A model generated the notes under the pieces. That model saw nothing but the letters and a program-made list of their open reading frames with translations, did not search any database and was not told where the DNA came from. From assembly GCF_001020565.1 (NCBI RefSeq), contig NZ_LDAS01000001.1, positions 534,402 to 598,401 on the forward strand: a stretch of 64,000 bases of DNA, given 5' to 3'. The stretch is from Maribacter thermophilus (lineage in GTDB: Bacteria; Bacteroidota; Bacteroidia; Flavobacteriales; Flavobacteriaceae). Every line of letters begins with the position of its first letter. Positions within the stretch are counted from its first letter, which is position 1. Position numbers and translations under genes: made by a program. This document shows, piece after piece, positions 42,401 to 51,900 of the stretch.

Positions 42401-42726
42401 TTTCCTTCTCCCGTACCTACCCAAATTACAGAAGGGTTGTTTTGCTGAATGGCGAGGGCACCGATAGAGCCCGTCACCTCATTATCAAAAATTGGAGTCC
42501 ATTTTACGCCTCCAGAGGTTGATTTCCATAGGCCTCCAGAAGCGGTACCTACATACATGATATCTGGGTTTTCGGTAACAACATCAATAGCGGTTACACG
42601 ACCACTCATGCCCCCAGGACCTATGTTACGGGGTTTTAGGTCTTGTGCCAGATCCATGTTAAAGTCTTGTGCATTAATAAAAAAAGATGCCATGAGCATC
42701 AAAAAGGAAAGTGATTTTCGAGTCAT
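39493..42726 (-). CDS. Secreted VPS10-like BNR repeat protein
   Basis: A 1077-residue exported protein with signal peptide (ending FINAQ). The N-terminal part is built of BNR (Asp-box) repeats such as SVGALAIQ-type blades with SxDGGKTW motifs (GIYKSMDGGKTWKSMG, GVYKTTDGGDTWEKV, LYKSEDGGFKWKKI), forming sortilin/VPS10-like propellers. After about residue 740 comes a region with a Lys-rich linker and a C-terminal helical segment. Such proteins have been annotated as glycosyl hydrolases or VPS10 domain proteins; no catalytic residues can be shown. It has a paralogue at 48953. Confidence 0.9.
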   Translation of the reverse strand: MTRKSLSFLMLMASFFINAQDFNMDLAQDLKPRNIGPGGMSGRVTAIDVVTENPDIMYVGTASGGLWKSTSGGVKWTPIFDNEVTGSIGALAIQQNNPSVIWVGTGEGNPRNSVNGGYGIYKSMDGGKTWKSMGLEKTRHIHRIKIDPMNPNTVYVGAIGSPWGEHPERGVYKTTDGGDTWEKVLFVNNKTGAADLIMDPTNPNKLIAAMWEHKREPWFFNSGGPGSGLYMTHDGGKNWKKLTEEDGLPKGDLGRIGVAIAPGKPNIVYALIEAKKNALYKSEDGGFKWKKINDKSDIGNRPFYYSEIYVDPENENRVFSVFTYVNVSQDGGKNFKQLMPAYRANNGVHPDHHAFWIHPDNGQFMLDGNDGGLNISKDGGKTWRFIGNLPVAQFYHIATDNEFPYNVYGGMQDNGSWRGPAYVWKAQGIRNSYWQEISFGDGFDVVPDPEDSRYGYTMSQQGNVQRFDYLTGNNYLVRPTPPDADTKLRFNWNSAISQDPFDASTVYFGSQFVHKSTDKGLTWKVISPDLTTNDPEKQKQSESGGLSMDATGAENHTTILVIEPSPVEKDMLWTGSDDGKVHYTQNGGQTWTDVTDNIKGLPKGSWIPQIKASTRNKGEALLIANDYRRFNYTPYAYRTKDYGKTWTRIVDSDDVESYALSIIEDPENPNLMFLGTDDGLYVSFDAGEKWQKWTQGFPTVSTKDLAIHPREHDLVIGTFGRAAWVLDDIRPLRALAKDKNILNKDIALFTPPTAYQAAYQQPTGSRFGADGLYQGENRKPGAMITYYIKEGKKDSAKEKPSGDKKNSKPKTENKTDNKKKLTGVQKKDSIQFDIYDGDRLIRTLKYKTPEKAGFHRIYWRMDEKGPDRPSRRIQNSKNERGGVDVKPGTYTIKAHYGDATEETQITVKSDPRLNVSTAAINEIYANQKTLEKYTQTAADAVKQLVESKQVAESYQKDLKKLDEEKYKQQINDSKAIVKQIDSVIALYIGKIDKRQGITRNPEITVMNRIQDAQRYVSSRQTGITATEKQLMNFAKEELQSALEKTNTFFSKEWNPYKTKMESLQLSPFKKIEVFDLK

Positions 42727-42827
42727 TTCTTGGTTTGTTAGTTAGTTGCCTAAATATAATTGAAAAGAAAGATTGGGTTTCTTAAAACCATGTTAAGAGA
42801 TGGTTTTGTGGGTATAGGAGATATAAT

Positions 42828-43424
42828 TTAATTGCGTTTTTCAAATATCCCGAACAGTTCGTTTCCTTGTCTTGGGGGAATCGAATTGTAGCAGCAATCA
42901 AAAGTAATTATTTTAAAAAAAGGGGATAGGTAGCTTATATACAGCTCTTTGTCTCCACCAAAAGGTCTTTTTTCCATATCTTCTGTCAATGGAAAATCGA
43001 ACCAAAGGCCTACCAATTTTCCGTTTGGCTTTAAAAGTTCTGACATGTGTTTTGCATATGCAGTCCTATTGTTGTTCGTGGGAACCATTGAACAGAAAAA
43101 GGTCTGTTCGATTATAAGGTCGAACTGCTCCTGAAATTCAAAAAAATCGAAACAATGTATTTGTTTTTCAGGAAAGTCGGGGTTTCTTTTCTTGAAGTGG
43201 CCTAATGGAATTTCTGAAATATCCAAAATGTGAACGTTCTTAAAACCTTGTTGCCATAGATATTCCACTTCATATCCATTTCCGGCCCCAGGAACCAATA
43301 TTTTTAGGGATGTATCTATAATTTGGTCTATATATGTTTTGATGGGGGTTGCTACATAACCAATGTCCCAACCTGTTTTGTGTTCTTTGTAACGTTGGGT
43401 CCAGTAGTCTTCCTCTTTTTTCAA
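42828..43424 (-). CDS. TPMT-like class I SAM methyltransferase
   Basis: A 198-residue protein with the thiopurine S-methyltransferase pattern: YWTQRYKEHKTGWDIG near the N-terminus, ILVPGAGNGYEVEYLWQQGF as the SAM loop, and DFFEFQEQFDLIIEQTFFCSM as the catalytic-side segment, ending with PPRQGNELFGIFEK. TPMT relatives methylate sulfur, selenium or halide acceptors; the acceptor is unknown. It is divergent from the tricorn gene at 43567. Confidence 0.9.
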   Translation of the reverse strand: MKKEEDYWTQRYKEHKTGWDIGYVATPIKTYIDQIIDTSLKILVPGAGNGYEVEYLWQQGFKNVHILDISEIPLGHFKKRNPDFPEKQIHCFDFFEFQEQFDLIIEQTFFCSMVPTNNNRTAYAKHMSELLKPNGKLVGLWFDFPLTEDMEKRPFGGDKELYISYLSPFFKIITFDCCYNSIPPRQGNELFGIFEKRN

Positions 43425-43503
43425 TTGTTATGTCTTTTTTAATGTACTCAGTAAAATTACTTATTTGTAGTTTAATAATATTGACATCTAATGTGAAACA
43501 AAA

Positions 43504-43534
43504 TTGTGGACGTTAGATCAATTTCCTATCTTTC
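43504..43534 (+). promoter_or_regulatory. Candidate promoter for the tricorn protease
   Basis: TTG (43504-43506), 20 bases, then TATCTTTC (43527-43534), one mismatch from TAnnTTTG, 33 bases before the ATG at 43567. Spacing is in the range reported for Flavobacteriia (17-23). Confidence 0.4.
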
Positions 43535-43566
43535 AAAATCTACAATTATCAACAAAAAACAACTAA

Positions 43567-46500
43567 ATGAAAGCTTATTTCTTGACCGCATTTACCATCT
43601 GTTTTTCCATTATGTCCATGGCTCAGACAAGCCCAAAATGGGCACGGTATCCTGCAATATCACCAAATGGTGAAGTTATCGTCTTTACCTATAAGGGCAA
43701 CCTATTTTCTGTTCCTTCAAATGGGGGTGTGGCAAAGCAGTTAACCTTTCATTCGGCGCATGATTATGCTCCTGTATGGAGCAAGAATGGCCAGCAATTG
43801 GCATTTGCCTCAAATAGGTATGGTAATTTTGATGTATATGTGATGGATGCCGAAGGTGGTGAAGCCAAAAGATTAACTTATCACAGTAACGATGAAACAC
43901 CTTATAGTTTTTCGGCAGATGGGAGTAGTATACTTTTTGGGGCGGCACGGTTAGATGCCGTAACACATCGGCAATACCCTACCGGTTCTCAGCCAGAATT
44001 ATATAGTGTACCGGTAACAGGTGGTAGGGTAGACCAGGTGCTTACGGTGCCAGCAGAAAGTGTTCAAGTAAACGGCGATGGTACTAAATTGGTGTATCAA
44101 GATAAAAAGGGGTATGAAGACACCTTTAGAAAACACCATACTTCTGCCATTACCAGAGATATATGGATTTATGATTTTGCCACGGGAAAACATGAAAAGG
44201 TGACTAATTTTAAAGGGGAGGACCGTAACCCTGTATTTTCTAAAGATGGCAACACCCTTTACTATTTAAGTGAACGAGAAGGTACTTTCAATGTGTTTTC
44301 AAGAGCTTTGAACGGTGGGTCACAAATTCAGACTCTTACGAATTTTAAAACACATCCCGTTCGTTCATTAAGTATTGGTAATGGTACATTGGCTTTTGGT
44401 TATGATGGAGAGATATATACTCTAGAGCCTGGTAAATCTGCCCAAAAAGTAAATATTATTATTAGAACACAAGAAGATACCAACCCCATAGAGTATGTGA
44501 CCGTAAATGGCGGTGTACGGGAAATGGATGTAGCACCAAACGGCAAGGAAATTGCTTTTATCAGTAGGGGAGAGGTTTTTGTTACCTCTGTAGATGGATC
44601 ATTGACCAAGCGTATCACCAATACGCCAGAACAAGAACGCTTTGTCAAATTCATGCCCGATGGCAAATCGGTTGCCTATGCCAGTGAACGCGATGGAAAA
44701 TGGACCATTTTCAAATCGTCGAAAGTACGTTCTGAAGAACCTTATTTCTTTGCGGCTACCTTGTTTAAGGAAGATACGTTGATTACGGCAAAAACCGATG
44801 TGTACCTACCTGAATTTTCTCCCGATAGCACCTATGTTGCCTATATCGAGGATAGAAGAAACTTGAAAGTAAAGAACCTTAAGACCAATGAGACTTATAC
44901 CTTGTTGACTCAGAAAGAGCTTTTTCATATGCGGGATGGGGATAAGTATTTTAAATGGAGTCCCGATAGTAATTGGTTATTGGTAGATTGGAGCGTTTCG
45001 TTAAGTAATTCGGAAGTGTTGTTGATCTCCAAAGACGGAAAGAAGCGAAAAAACTTGACCGAAAGTGGTTATTACGATAGTTCTCCGAAATGGGTAAATG
45101 AAGGTAATCAAATTCTCTACTTTACCAACCGAGATGGATTAAGGAGCTATGCAACTAGTGGAAGATCGGAGATGGATGTCTATACCATGTTCTTAAATCA
45201 AGAAGCTTGGGACAAGTTTAATAAATCGAAGGAAGAGTTCGATTTGATAAAAATGATAGAAGAGGCCTCTAAGGATAAAAAGGAAGATACCGAATCTGAG
45301 GGTAAAAAGAAGAAGAAAGATAAAAAAGAGAAGAAACCTGCTAAAGAACTAAAATTTGACTTGGAAGATGTAGACCGAAGAAAAGCACGGTTGACCATAC
45401 ATTCTTCGTTGCTTTCCGATGCGGTTCTTTCTAAAGATGGTGAAAAACTTTACTACCTCACCCGTTTCGAAAAAGATCTAAACTTGTGGGAAACCGAAAT
45501 ACGGACCAAGAATACGAAAATGCTTATCTCTTTAGGGGCAAGATCTGGAAGTTTACAATGGGATGCCAAAAAAGAAAACCTGTTCTTGTTGTCCGACGGA
45601 AAAATAGCCAAGGTAGATTTGAAGGCCTCAAAAACGAAACCGGTAAAGATAAATTCAGAAATGGTATTGGATGCGGAAGCGGAACGCCAATATATGTTCG
45701 ATCATATTTGGTTGCGGACCAACGCAATATTTTATACCTCTTCTTTTCATGGGGTAGATTGGAAAGCAATGCGTACGGAGTATGAAAAGTACTTGCCCCA
45801 TATCGGCAATGATTATGAGTTTGCCGAAATGATATCTGAAATGTTGGGAGAATTGAATGTGAGCCATGCTGGAGCCCGTTTTTCAAAAAATGTTAAAAAT
45901 GGGGATAAAACTGCTTCATTAGGTGTATTTTATGACTACGGATACCAAGGTAACGGATTAAAGATTACAGAGATTATAAAAGGCGGACCTTTAGATAAAT
46001 CCGGTTTTGATATTGAACCTGGTATGATCATTGAAAAAATAAATGGTAACGTCATAGGAAACTCCATAGATGTGGCCTATTACCTAAACCGTATCGAAGG
46101 TGATTTTACCCTATTGGACATATTGGATAAAAATGGAAAAAGAAAGCAAATAACCGTAAAGCCTATTTCACTGAGGGAAGAAGGTAGGTTGTTGTACGAT
46201 AGATGGGTGAAAAATAATGAGAAAGAGGTCTTGGCCAAGAGCAACGGTACGTTGGGCTATGTGCATATACCTGGAATGAGCGATGGTCCCTACCGCACTA
46301 TTTACGAAGAAATGCTAGGTAAGTTCCATGATAAAAAAGGAGTCATTGTAGATACCCGTTTTAATGGTGGAGGAGATTTGGTGGCCGACTTGGCCATGTT
46401 CTTTACCGGCGTACCATTTTTGTCTTATGAGACCGAAGCTAGGGTAGTGGGCGGAGAACCTACTTCTCGTTGGACAAAACCAACTTTGGCCATGTTCAAC

Positions 46501-46797
46501 GAATCAATGTACAGTGATGGTTCGTGTTTTGCCAGTGGATATGTAGATCTGAAAATTGGAAAAACTGTGGGTATGCCCGTACCCGGCACCTGTAGTTTTG
46601 CAGGTTGGGAAGGATTACCGAACGGAGGTCGTTGGGGAGTAGTACCCGTTAGTGCCAAGAACAAGGCAGGGGAGTGGATGGAAAACAACGAGACCAATCC
46701 GGATATTATAGTGAAAAATCAACCAGAGATCATAGCCAAAGGTGTAGATCAGCAATTGGAAAAGTCTATTGAAGTATTGATGAAAGAGGTAGAGTAG
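43567..46797 (+). CDS. Tricorn protease homologue (S41 peptidase)
   Basis: A 1076-residue exported protein (signal peptide ending MAQT). The N-terminal half is TolB/WD-like propeller (ISPNGEVIVFTYKG, WSKNGQQLAFASNRYG, FSKDGNTLYYLSEREG), a Lys/Glu-rich linker at about 570-590, a PDZ domain (about 790-860; GGPLDKSGFDIEPGMIIEKING) and the C-terminal S41 peptidase core: LNVSHAGARF (catalytic His), SDGSCFASGY (nucleophile region), GTCSFAGWEG. Tricorn-type peptidases degrade peptides; here it is secreted or periplasmic. It has its own promoter-like site upstream and a terminator at 46828. Confidence 0.93.
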   Translation: MKAYFLTAFTICFSIMSMAQTSPKWARYPAISPNGEVIVFTYKGNLFSVPSNGGVAKQLTFHSAHDYAPVWSKNGQQLAFASNRYGNFDVYVMDAEGGEAKRLTYHSNDETPYSFSADGSSILFGAARLDAVTHRQYPTGSQPELYSVPVTGGRVDQVLTVPAESVQVNGDGTKLVYQDKKGYEDTFRKHHTSAITRDIWIYDFATGKHEKVTNFKGEDRNPVFSKDGNTLYYLSEREGTFNVFSRALNGGSQIQTLTNFKTHPVRSLSIGNGTLAFGYDGEIYTLEPGKSAQKVNIIIRTQEDTNPIEYVTVNGGVREMDVAPNGKEIAFISRGEVFVTSVDGSLTKRITNTPEQERFVKFMPDGKSVAYASERDGKWTIFKSSKVRSEEPYFFAATLFKEDTLITAKTDVYLPEFSPDSTYVAYIEDRRNLKVKNLKTNETYTLLTQKELFHMRDGDKYFKWSPDSNWLLVDWSVSLSNSEVLLISKDGKKRKNLTESGYYDSSPKWVNEGNQILYFTNRDGLRSYATSGRSEMDVYTMFLNQEAWDKFNKSKEEFDLIKMIEEASKDKKEDTESEGKKKKKDKKEKKPAKELKFDLEDVDRRKARLTIHSSLLSDAVLSKDGEKLYYLTRFEKDLNLWETEIRTKNTKMLISLGARSGSLQWDAKKENLFLLSDGKIAKVDLKASKTKPVKINSEMVLDAEAERQYMFDHIWLRTNAIFYTSSFHGVDWKAMRTEYEKYLPHIGNDYEFAEMISEMLGELNVSHAGARFSKNVKNGDKTASLGVFYDYGYQGNGLKITEIIKGGPLDKSGFDIEPGMIIEKINGNVIGNSIDVAYYLNRIEGDFTLLDILDKNGKRKQITVKPISLREEGRLLYDRWVKNNEKEVLAKSNGTLGYVHIPGMSDGPYRTIYEEMLGKFHDKKGVIVDTRFNGGGDLVADLAMFFTGVPFLSYETEARVVGGEPTSRWTKPTLAMFNESMYSDGSCFASGYVDLKIGKTVGMPVPGTCSFAGWEGLPNGGRWGVVPVSAKNKAGEWMENNETNPDIIVKNQPEIIAKGVDQQLEKSIEVLMKEVE

Positions 46798-46827
46798 CTA
46801 CCTCCTAATAAATATGTAATATAAACT

Positions 46828-46863
46828 AATCGGTTTATTGCCATTGTAGGTAATAAACCGATT
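46828..46863 (+). terminator. Terminator after the tricorn gene
   Basis: A perfect 12-base stem (AATCGGTTTATT at 46828-46839, AATAAACCGATT at 46852-46863) with a 12-base loop, followed by TTAT. It lies 30 bases after the tricorn stop and before the convergent small membrane gene, so could serve both. Confidence 0.7.
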
Positions 46864-46916
46864 TTATATTAATGGTATGAAAACGAAACCAATATGATAG
46901 GGTAAAATGAAGTGTT

Positions 46917-47258
46917 TTATTGTTGAACGGCTTTTCGTTTATAATTTATCAATAAAAGATAGTTTACTAATATTATCAAAAGCCCAAAGAGTATAACTAG
47001 TGCAGAATGTATGGCATTCAATACAATAAAACTGGTGTTCATCCCCGTTAAAAGGGAATACCAAAAAAAAGGACAGAATATACCTACCAACGATATATTC
47101 CGTCCAGTTTTCATACCCCTCTTTAATCTCAATATTTTGTTGTCATTCTCTTGTACTGTTGGTTTTTTCCCCTTAATAACAGCAATGCATTTTTTTCCGG
47201 CCAAAGTATACGGACATGCTTTGATCATGGATTTAATAAAGTCGGTAATCCTTCTCAT
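46917..47258 (-). CDS. Small membrane protein beside the metal permease
   Basis: A 113-residue protein with two hydrophobic helices (about 52-72 and 80-105) and Cys residues in KACPYTLAGKKCIAVI, an N-terminal C-x(8)-C spacing that could bind metal. It starts six bases after the permease stop, so it is translated from the permease transcript. No family is recognised; its position suggests a role in metal export or binding. It might also be an unrelated membrane protein. Confidence 0.55.
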   Translation of the reverse strand: MRRITDFIKSMIKACPYTLAGKKCIAVIKGKKPTVQENDNKILRLKRGMKTGRNISLVGIFCPFFWYSLLTGMNTSFIVLNAIHSALVILFGLLIILVNYLLLINYKRKAVQQ

Positions 47259-47264
47259 GGTATC

Positions 47265-48269
47265 TTAAAATAGAAAATAGAATATAAATCCGCCTACAAT
47301 TGCCATGGCCATTACAGCAACAATAAAAGCTATGATCGCTTTTGGTTTTAACATGGATGAGATGATCGCTATTTCTGGTAAGCTTGCGCCAGTGCCACCT
47401 ATGATCAGTGCCATTGCAGCACCCATACTCATTCCCTTACCAATAAGGGCACTTAAGATAGGAATGGCCATTTCTATTCGTAAATACAAGGGTACACCAA
47501 TGACAGCGGCAATAGGAATAGCAAAAGGACTATTGTTTCCCAAATATTCTTGAACCCATGCATCGGGTACAAAGATTGCAGAAATAGCACTGATTAGAGC
47601 ACCTAGTATGACATATGGAAAAATACGTTTGAACAACGCTAGGGCAAATGTAAATGCCTCTTTTAATTTTGTGTTGGAATGCTTCGCTTGTATACAAGTA
47701 GAAGGCGCTACGTTGGGGGTGCACTGCTCAACGGTAGCTTTGTTCGATGGTACAGAACAAGTTGAAGCAGTGTTTTCACAATTGGTTCGGGGTTCGGTAG
47801 GGCAGGTAGTGGACGTTGCTTTTTTAGTTAAATCGATTCGCTTTACTTCATTTTTTAAAGATGTTTTTCCCACGACGCTACCTATGGTTACGGCGCCTAA
47901 AAAAACAACTAGAAAATAAATTAAAGCCACCTTCCATCCAAAAACACCAAAAATAAAACCTACAACCACAAAATTGGCCAGAGGAGCGGAAAGTAAGAAA
48001 GAAAAAACCATCGAAAATGGAGCCCCCATTTCTATCATGCCCATAGAAACAGGTACCATTGATGCACTACAGAAAGGAGTTGGCACACCTAATAAAGCAC
48101 CGGTAAGACCACTGTATTTACCAGTTTTAGCGAGTCTTTTCTGTAATTTTTCTTGCGGAATAAAAGCCCTTACCATTCCTGTAAGAACAGATACCAAAGC
48201 GATGATCAAAACTAATACTACTCCAACATGAATAAACTCGTTTAAGGCCAAAGTCAATTTTTCGTTCAT
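47265..48269 (-). CDS. PF03773-type permease, Cu/Zn efflux (SO_0444-like)
   Basis: A 334-residue inner-membrane permease. Two membrane halves are separated by a cytoplasmic loop: GVPTPFCSASMVPVSMGMIEMGAPFSMVFSFLLSAP is the first conserved segment with the family's conserved Cys, and IGVPLYLRIEMAIPILSALIGKGMSMGAAMALIIGG the second. The linker carries several Cys (STTCPTEPRTNCENTASTC ... EQCTPNVAPSTC), a metal-binding loop characteristic of SO_0444-type exporters and unlike plain ArsP. The ArsR repressor upstream (97 bases) and the repeats between them indicate metal-responsive control. Substrate could be Cu, Zn or organoarsenical; Cu/Zn is favoured by the linker. Confidence 0.85.
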   Translation of the reverse strand: MNEKLTLALNEFIHVGVVLVLIIALVSVLTGMVRAFIPQEKLQKRLAKTGKYSGLTGALLGVPTPFCSASMVPVSMGMIEMGAPFSMVFSFLLSAPLANFVVVGFIFGVFGWKVALIYFLVVFLGAVTIGSVVGKTSLKNEVKRIDLTKKATSTTCPTEPRTNCENTASTCSVPSNKATVEQCTPNVAPSTCIQAKHSNTKLKEAFTFALALFKRIFPYVILGALISAISAIFVPDAWVQEYLGNNSPFAIPIAAVIGVPLYLRIEMAIPILSALIGKGMSMGAAMALIIGGTGASLPEIAIISSMLKPKAIIAFIVAVMAMAIVGGFIFYFLF

Positions 48270-48309
48270 AATACGTATGTCATTTAAAGTTAAAATATAT
48301 TATATGTAT

Positions 48310-48331
48310 ATATGCACATATTAGCATATGT
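48310..48331. promoter_or_regulatory. Inverted repeats upstream of the permease (ArsR operator candidate)
   Basis: Overlapping dyads: ATATGC-N8-GCATAT (48310-48329) and ACATAT-N4-ATATGT (48316-48331). The half-sites resemble the ATAT-rich dyads of ArsR/SmtB operators, and the ACATAT/ATATGT pair recurs upstream of the repressor gene. The site is 41 bases before the permease ATG. Confidence 0.55.
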
Positions 48332-48366
48332 TTTAATAAAAAAAAGGACACTAAACATACTGTTCA

Positions 48367-48729
48367 TTAGACATTGTCATCTAATGTATCTATACCGTTT
48401 TCACGCATTGTTAGCCGCTTTTTACATTTCATCATTTCATTGGTCATTTCTGAATCTGGTATGGAGTGAATGGCCTGTTGTACCAATTCTCCAAACTCAT
48501 CCTTCATAGGGGATAGGTAGTAAAATACCCATTTTCCTTCTTTTACTTCGTTTATTAGTTGGGCACCTTTTAATATCCTTAAATGACGTGATACATTATA
48601 TTGATATTCTTCCAATACATCAACAATTTCAGAAACACAGATTTTTTCATCAATATTTATGAGTAACCACATTATTTTTAACCTGGTCGTATCCGATAGG
48701 GCCTTAAAAATTTTTATGTAATTATCCAT
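48367..48729 (-). CDS. ArsR/SmtB family transcriptional repressor
   Basis: A 120-residue winged-helix repressor (ATG 48729; an upstream in-frame start would add 27 residues not seen in the family). IFKALSDTTRLKIMWLLINIDEKICVSEIVDVLEEYQYNVSRHLRILKGAQLINEVKEGKWVFYYL is the ArsR domain. Cys in EKICVSEI and MMKCKKR are candidate metal ligands. It should sense a metal or metalloid and control itself and the permease through the matching dyads on either side of the gene. Confidence 0.9.
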   Translation of the reverse strand: MDNYIKIFKALSDTTRLKIMWLLINIDEKICVSEIVDVLEEYQYNVSRHLRILKGAQLINEVKEGKWVFYYLSPMKDEFGELVQQAIHSIPDSEMTNEMMKCKKRLTMRENGIDTLDDNV

Positions 48730-48745
48730 TTTTCCGTAGTATTGA

Positions 48746-48769
48746 ACATATGTGTTTTTGCGCATATGT
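48746..48769. promoter_or_regulatory. Inverted repeat upstream of the ArsR gene
   Basis: ACATATG (48746-48752), 10 bases, CATATGT (48763-48769): a perfect 7-base dyad 17 bases before the start at 48729. Its ACATAT/ATATGT arms match the site upstream of the permease, so both sites are probably bound by the same ArsR dimer. Confidence 0.6.
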
Positions 48770-48912
48770 AAAAGCAGGACCGAATTTATAAATTGTTTTT
48801 TAAACTGCAATATTTTTTAATGAAATTGTTTTCAGAATCAAAATCCACTTATAAATATTATAATTGGCCATTAAAATTGGGTAAATATTATAAATCATTA
48901 TAGTATATAAGA

Positions 48913-48946
48913 CACACAGGTTTTGCTGAATGGCAAAACCTGTGTG
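48913..48946. terminator. Hairpin downstream of the second BNR gene
   Basis: A 14-base perfect stem (CACACAGGTTTTGC at 48913-48926, GCAAAACCTGTGTG at 48933-48946, loop TGAATG), 7 bases after the BNR stop on the minus strand. The following bases on either side are only weakly T-rich, so termination strength is uncertain. Confidence 0.6.
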
Positions 48947-48952
48947 CATTAT

Positions 48953-51900
48953 TTATGATTTAATCTTCTTGTCCAGCATTATCTGAAGTTCGCTCTTTTT
49001 TAATTGTCCGTTAAATTTTTGGACTTCAACATTAATGAACTGTTTAAGTTTTTCATCTACATTTTTGAGCCTTGCGTTAAAAATATCATAGACTTCACTC
49101 TGTTGGTCCGTTGGTCTAAAATCCACACCTTTGCCGGTAATATCACTCGCAAGGGCACTTAAACGACCATATAGTTTCATAGGTGACCTGAAAGCATCCT
49201 CACGTGCTCCCGTTAATTGTATGTCATATAAAGATCCTGCAATAGATTCGGCCATTATACGTAGTTGCTCGGCCTTTTTAATGTCTCCCTTGTTTTTTAA
49301 TCGTGGTATGACTTCGTTAAGTTCTGCCCTTATTTCCTCTACATTATTGATCATGGTAACGGCTAGGTTCATAGCGTCCCTTAATTCCAAAGAAAAGGCC
49401 ACTTGCTTTTTAATGTCTTCCAAACTGCCTTCTGAAGTAGGTTCTTTTAATACGTTCATTTCTCTTATGTATTCTTTTTCACCTATAATCAATTTTACTT
49501 TGTATGTATCAGGAACCACTCTTGGACCATATTGTCCTCGCATTAAATCTAGATCCCATGTCACTAAAGGTCTCCAACCTTCCCCGTTTAGCTGTACCCA
49601 AGGTCTTCCTGGTGGTGTTGATCGTAATTGGGGTTTAAAAGTGGGTTCGTACCTTAGATCCCACATAACCCTGTTTACTCCTGCCGTGTTTTTGCCTTCT
49701 AGTTTTCGTATGATTTCATTGTTAGAGGTTAAAATCTGAATTTCTACTTTTTCTTCGGTATTGTCCTTTAAATAATAATTGATATCTGCCCCATATGCCG
49801 GGTTTCTTCCTGAATTTAGACTGCGCCCATCTGTTTTTATGGCCTGTTGGTCATTAAAACGGAAAGAAGGCCTTATACTGAAAAGATGAGCTTCTTGATC
49901 TTTAGCATCCATGTCATATTCGCGAAGAGGGGAAACATTGTCAAGTATATAATATCCCCGGCCATAGGTGCCTACGACCAAATCGTCAAAACGTTCTTGA
50001 ATCTCTAGCCAATACACAGGTGCAGGCGGAAGATTGTTTCTTAAACGCATCCAACTTTCCCCATCATTAGTACTGATATAAATTCCATTATCTACCCCTA
50101 GATATAGCATACCTTCTCTTTTTGGGTCTTCTTTTATGACATGGGCAAAACTGTGAACGGATTTTGGTACTGTTCCGCTCACTAATTTCCAACTGGCACC
50201 ATAATCGGATGTTTTATAGATATATGGGGCAAAATCACCCATTTGATGAAGGTCTACAGAGATATAGACTGTTCCTTTTTTAAATCTAGAAGGTTCTATA
50301 TTGCTGATAGTGCCCCATTTTGGTAGGTCGGGGATGTTTTTGGTAACATTGGTCCAAGTAGTGCCTCCGTCTTTGGTAAGGTTTACTTGGCCATCGTTAC
50401 TTCCTGTCCAGATAAGGCCTGGTTCTAATTTAGATTCTACAATGCTAAAAAGTGTGGCCCCGTCAAAAGTCATAAGGTTATCGATTGCGATACCACCAGA
50501 ACTCTTTTGGTGTGTTTTGTCGTTTAGGGTCAGATCCGGGCTAATAACTTGCCAACTTTGGCCGTCATCATCACTTTTATGAACAAATTGACTTCCAACA
50601 TATACGCGGTGCTTCGTGTGGGGCGAGAAGGCCAAGGGAAAATTCCAATGCCATCTATATTTTAATTTACCGGGTTCCCATCCGTAACCTGCTTCTGGCC
50701 ATACCCGTACTTCGCGCGCATGACCTGTTCTTGCGTTATATCGCTGAAGGCCCCCGTCGTAACAGCCAGACCATACAATGTCGTTATCAAAAGGGTCGGG
50801 TTGGGCAAATCCACTTTCGCATCCACCAACTCCTTGCCATAGGCCAAGGGGTATATATCCTTGGCGACTGTTACTGGGGCCTTTATACGAGTAACCGTCT
50901 TGGCGATTACCATAAACATTGTATGGTATTTGATCATCTACGGCGGCATGGTACATTTGGGCGATAGGAAGTACTATCCGTTGAAAACTTTTGCCGTGGT
51001 TCAGGGTAATACTTGCACAGCCATCATGGGCGACCATCATACGGTCTGCATTGGTGGGGTCTAGCCATATATCATGGTTGTCTCCTCCTGCAGGAAGCCT
51101 ACCAAATGTTTTTCCTCCATCTGTGGATGTACTGAACCTTACACTTGCAAAATAGAGCTCGTTGGGGTCTGTGGGAGAAATAGCCATTCTTGTATAGTAT
51201 GGTGCTCTTTCGGCAATATCATGGTTACGGGATTGTAGGGTCCAAGTATTTCCAAAATCTTCTGACCGGTACAAAGCAGGGCTATCGATCTCAAAAAGAG
51301 CATACACAATGTTGGGGTTGGAGTGGGATATGGCCACTGCCGTTTTACCCACCGGATTGTCTTTTCCGCCAGGAAGTCCATACTTGGATAGGGCTTCCCA
51401 AGATTCACCACCGTCGGTAGTTCTATAAACACCACCACCGGGTCCTCCGCTGTTTAGTTCCCATGTGTTTATGTGTATAGACCACATACCTACCAGAAGC
51501 CTGTCAGGGTTTTGGGGGTCGATAGCCATTTCGGCCGCTCCCGTATTTTCGTCGATAAAGAGAATTTGTTTCCATGTTTTTCCTCCATCCGTGGTTTTAT
51601 AGATACCTCTTTCTTGCTGTGGACCGTAGGTATGCCCCAAAGCAGCAGCGTAGACAATGTCAGGATTGGTAGGGTGTACGATAACGCGGCCTATTCTACC
51701 TGTTTTTTCAAGGCCCATGTTTTTCCATGTTTTCCCGGCATCTTCAGACTTATAGATTCCGTCGCCCATGGCATGGGCAGGTCTTATTACAAAAGTTTCA
51801 CCGGTTCCTACCCAGATTATATTGGGGTCGGTAGGGGCAATGGCCAATGCCCCGATAGAGGAAACATCTTGGTCATCAAAAATCGGCTTCCACGAAATAC

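Noticed and set aside
49131-49739. 202-residue plus-strand frame inside the BNR gene
   Set aside because: It is opposite a well-supported secreted BNR protein and shows no domain; a shadow frame.
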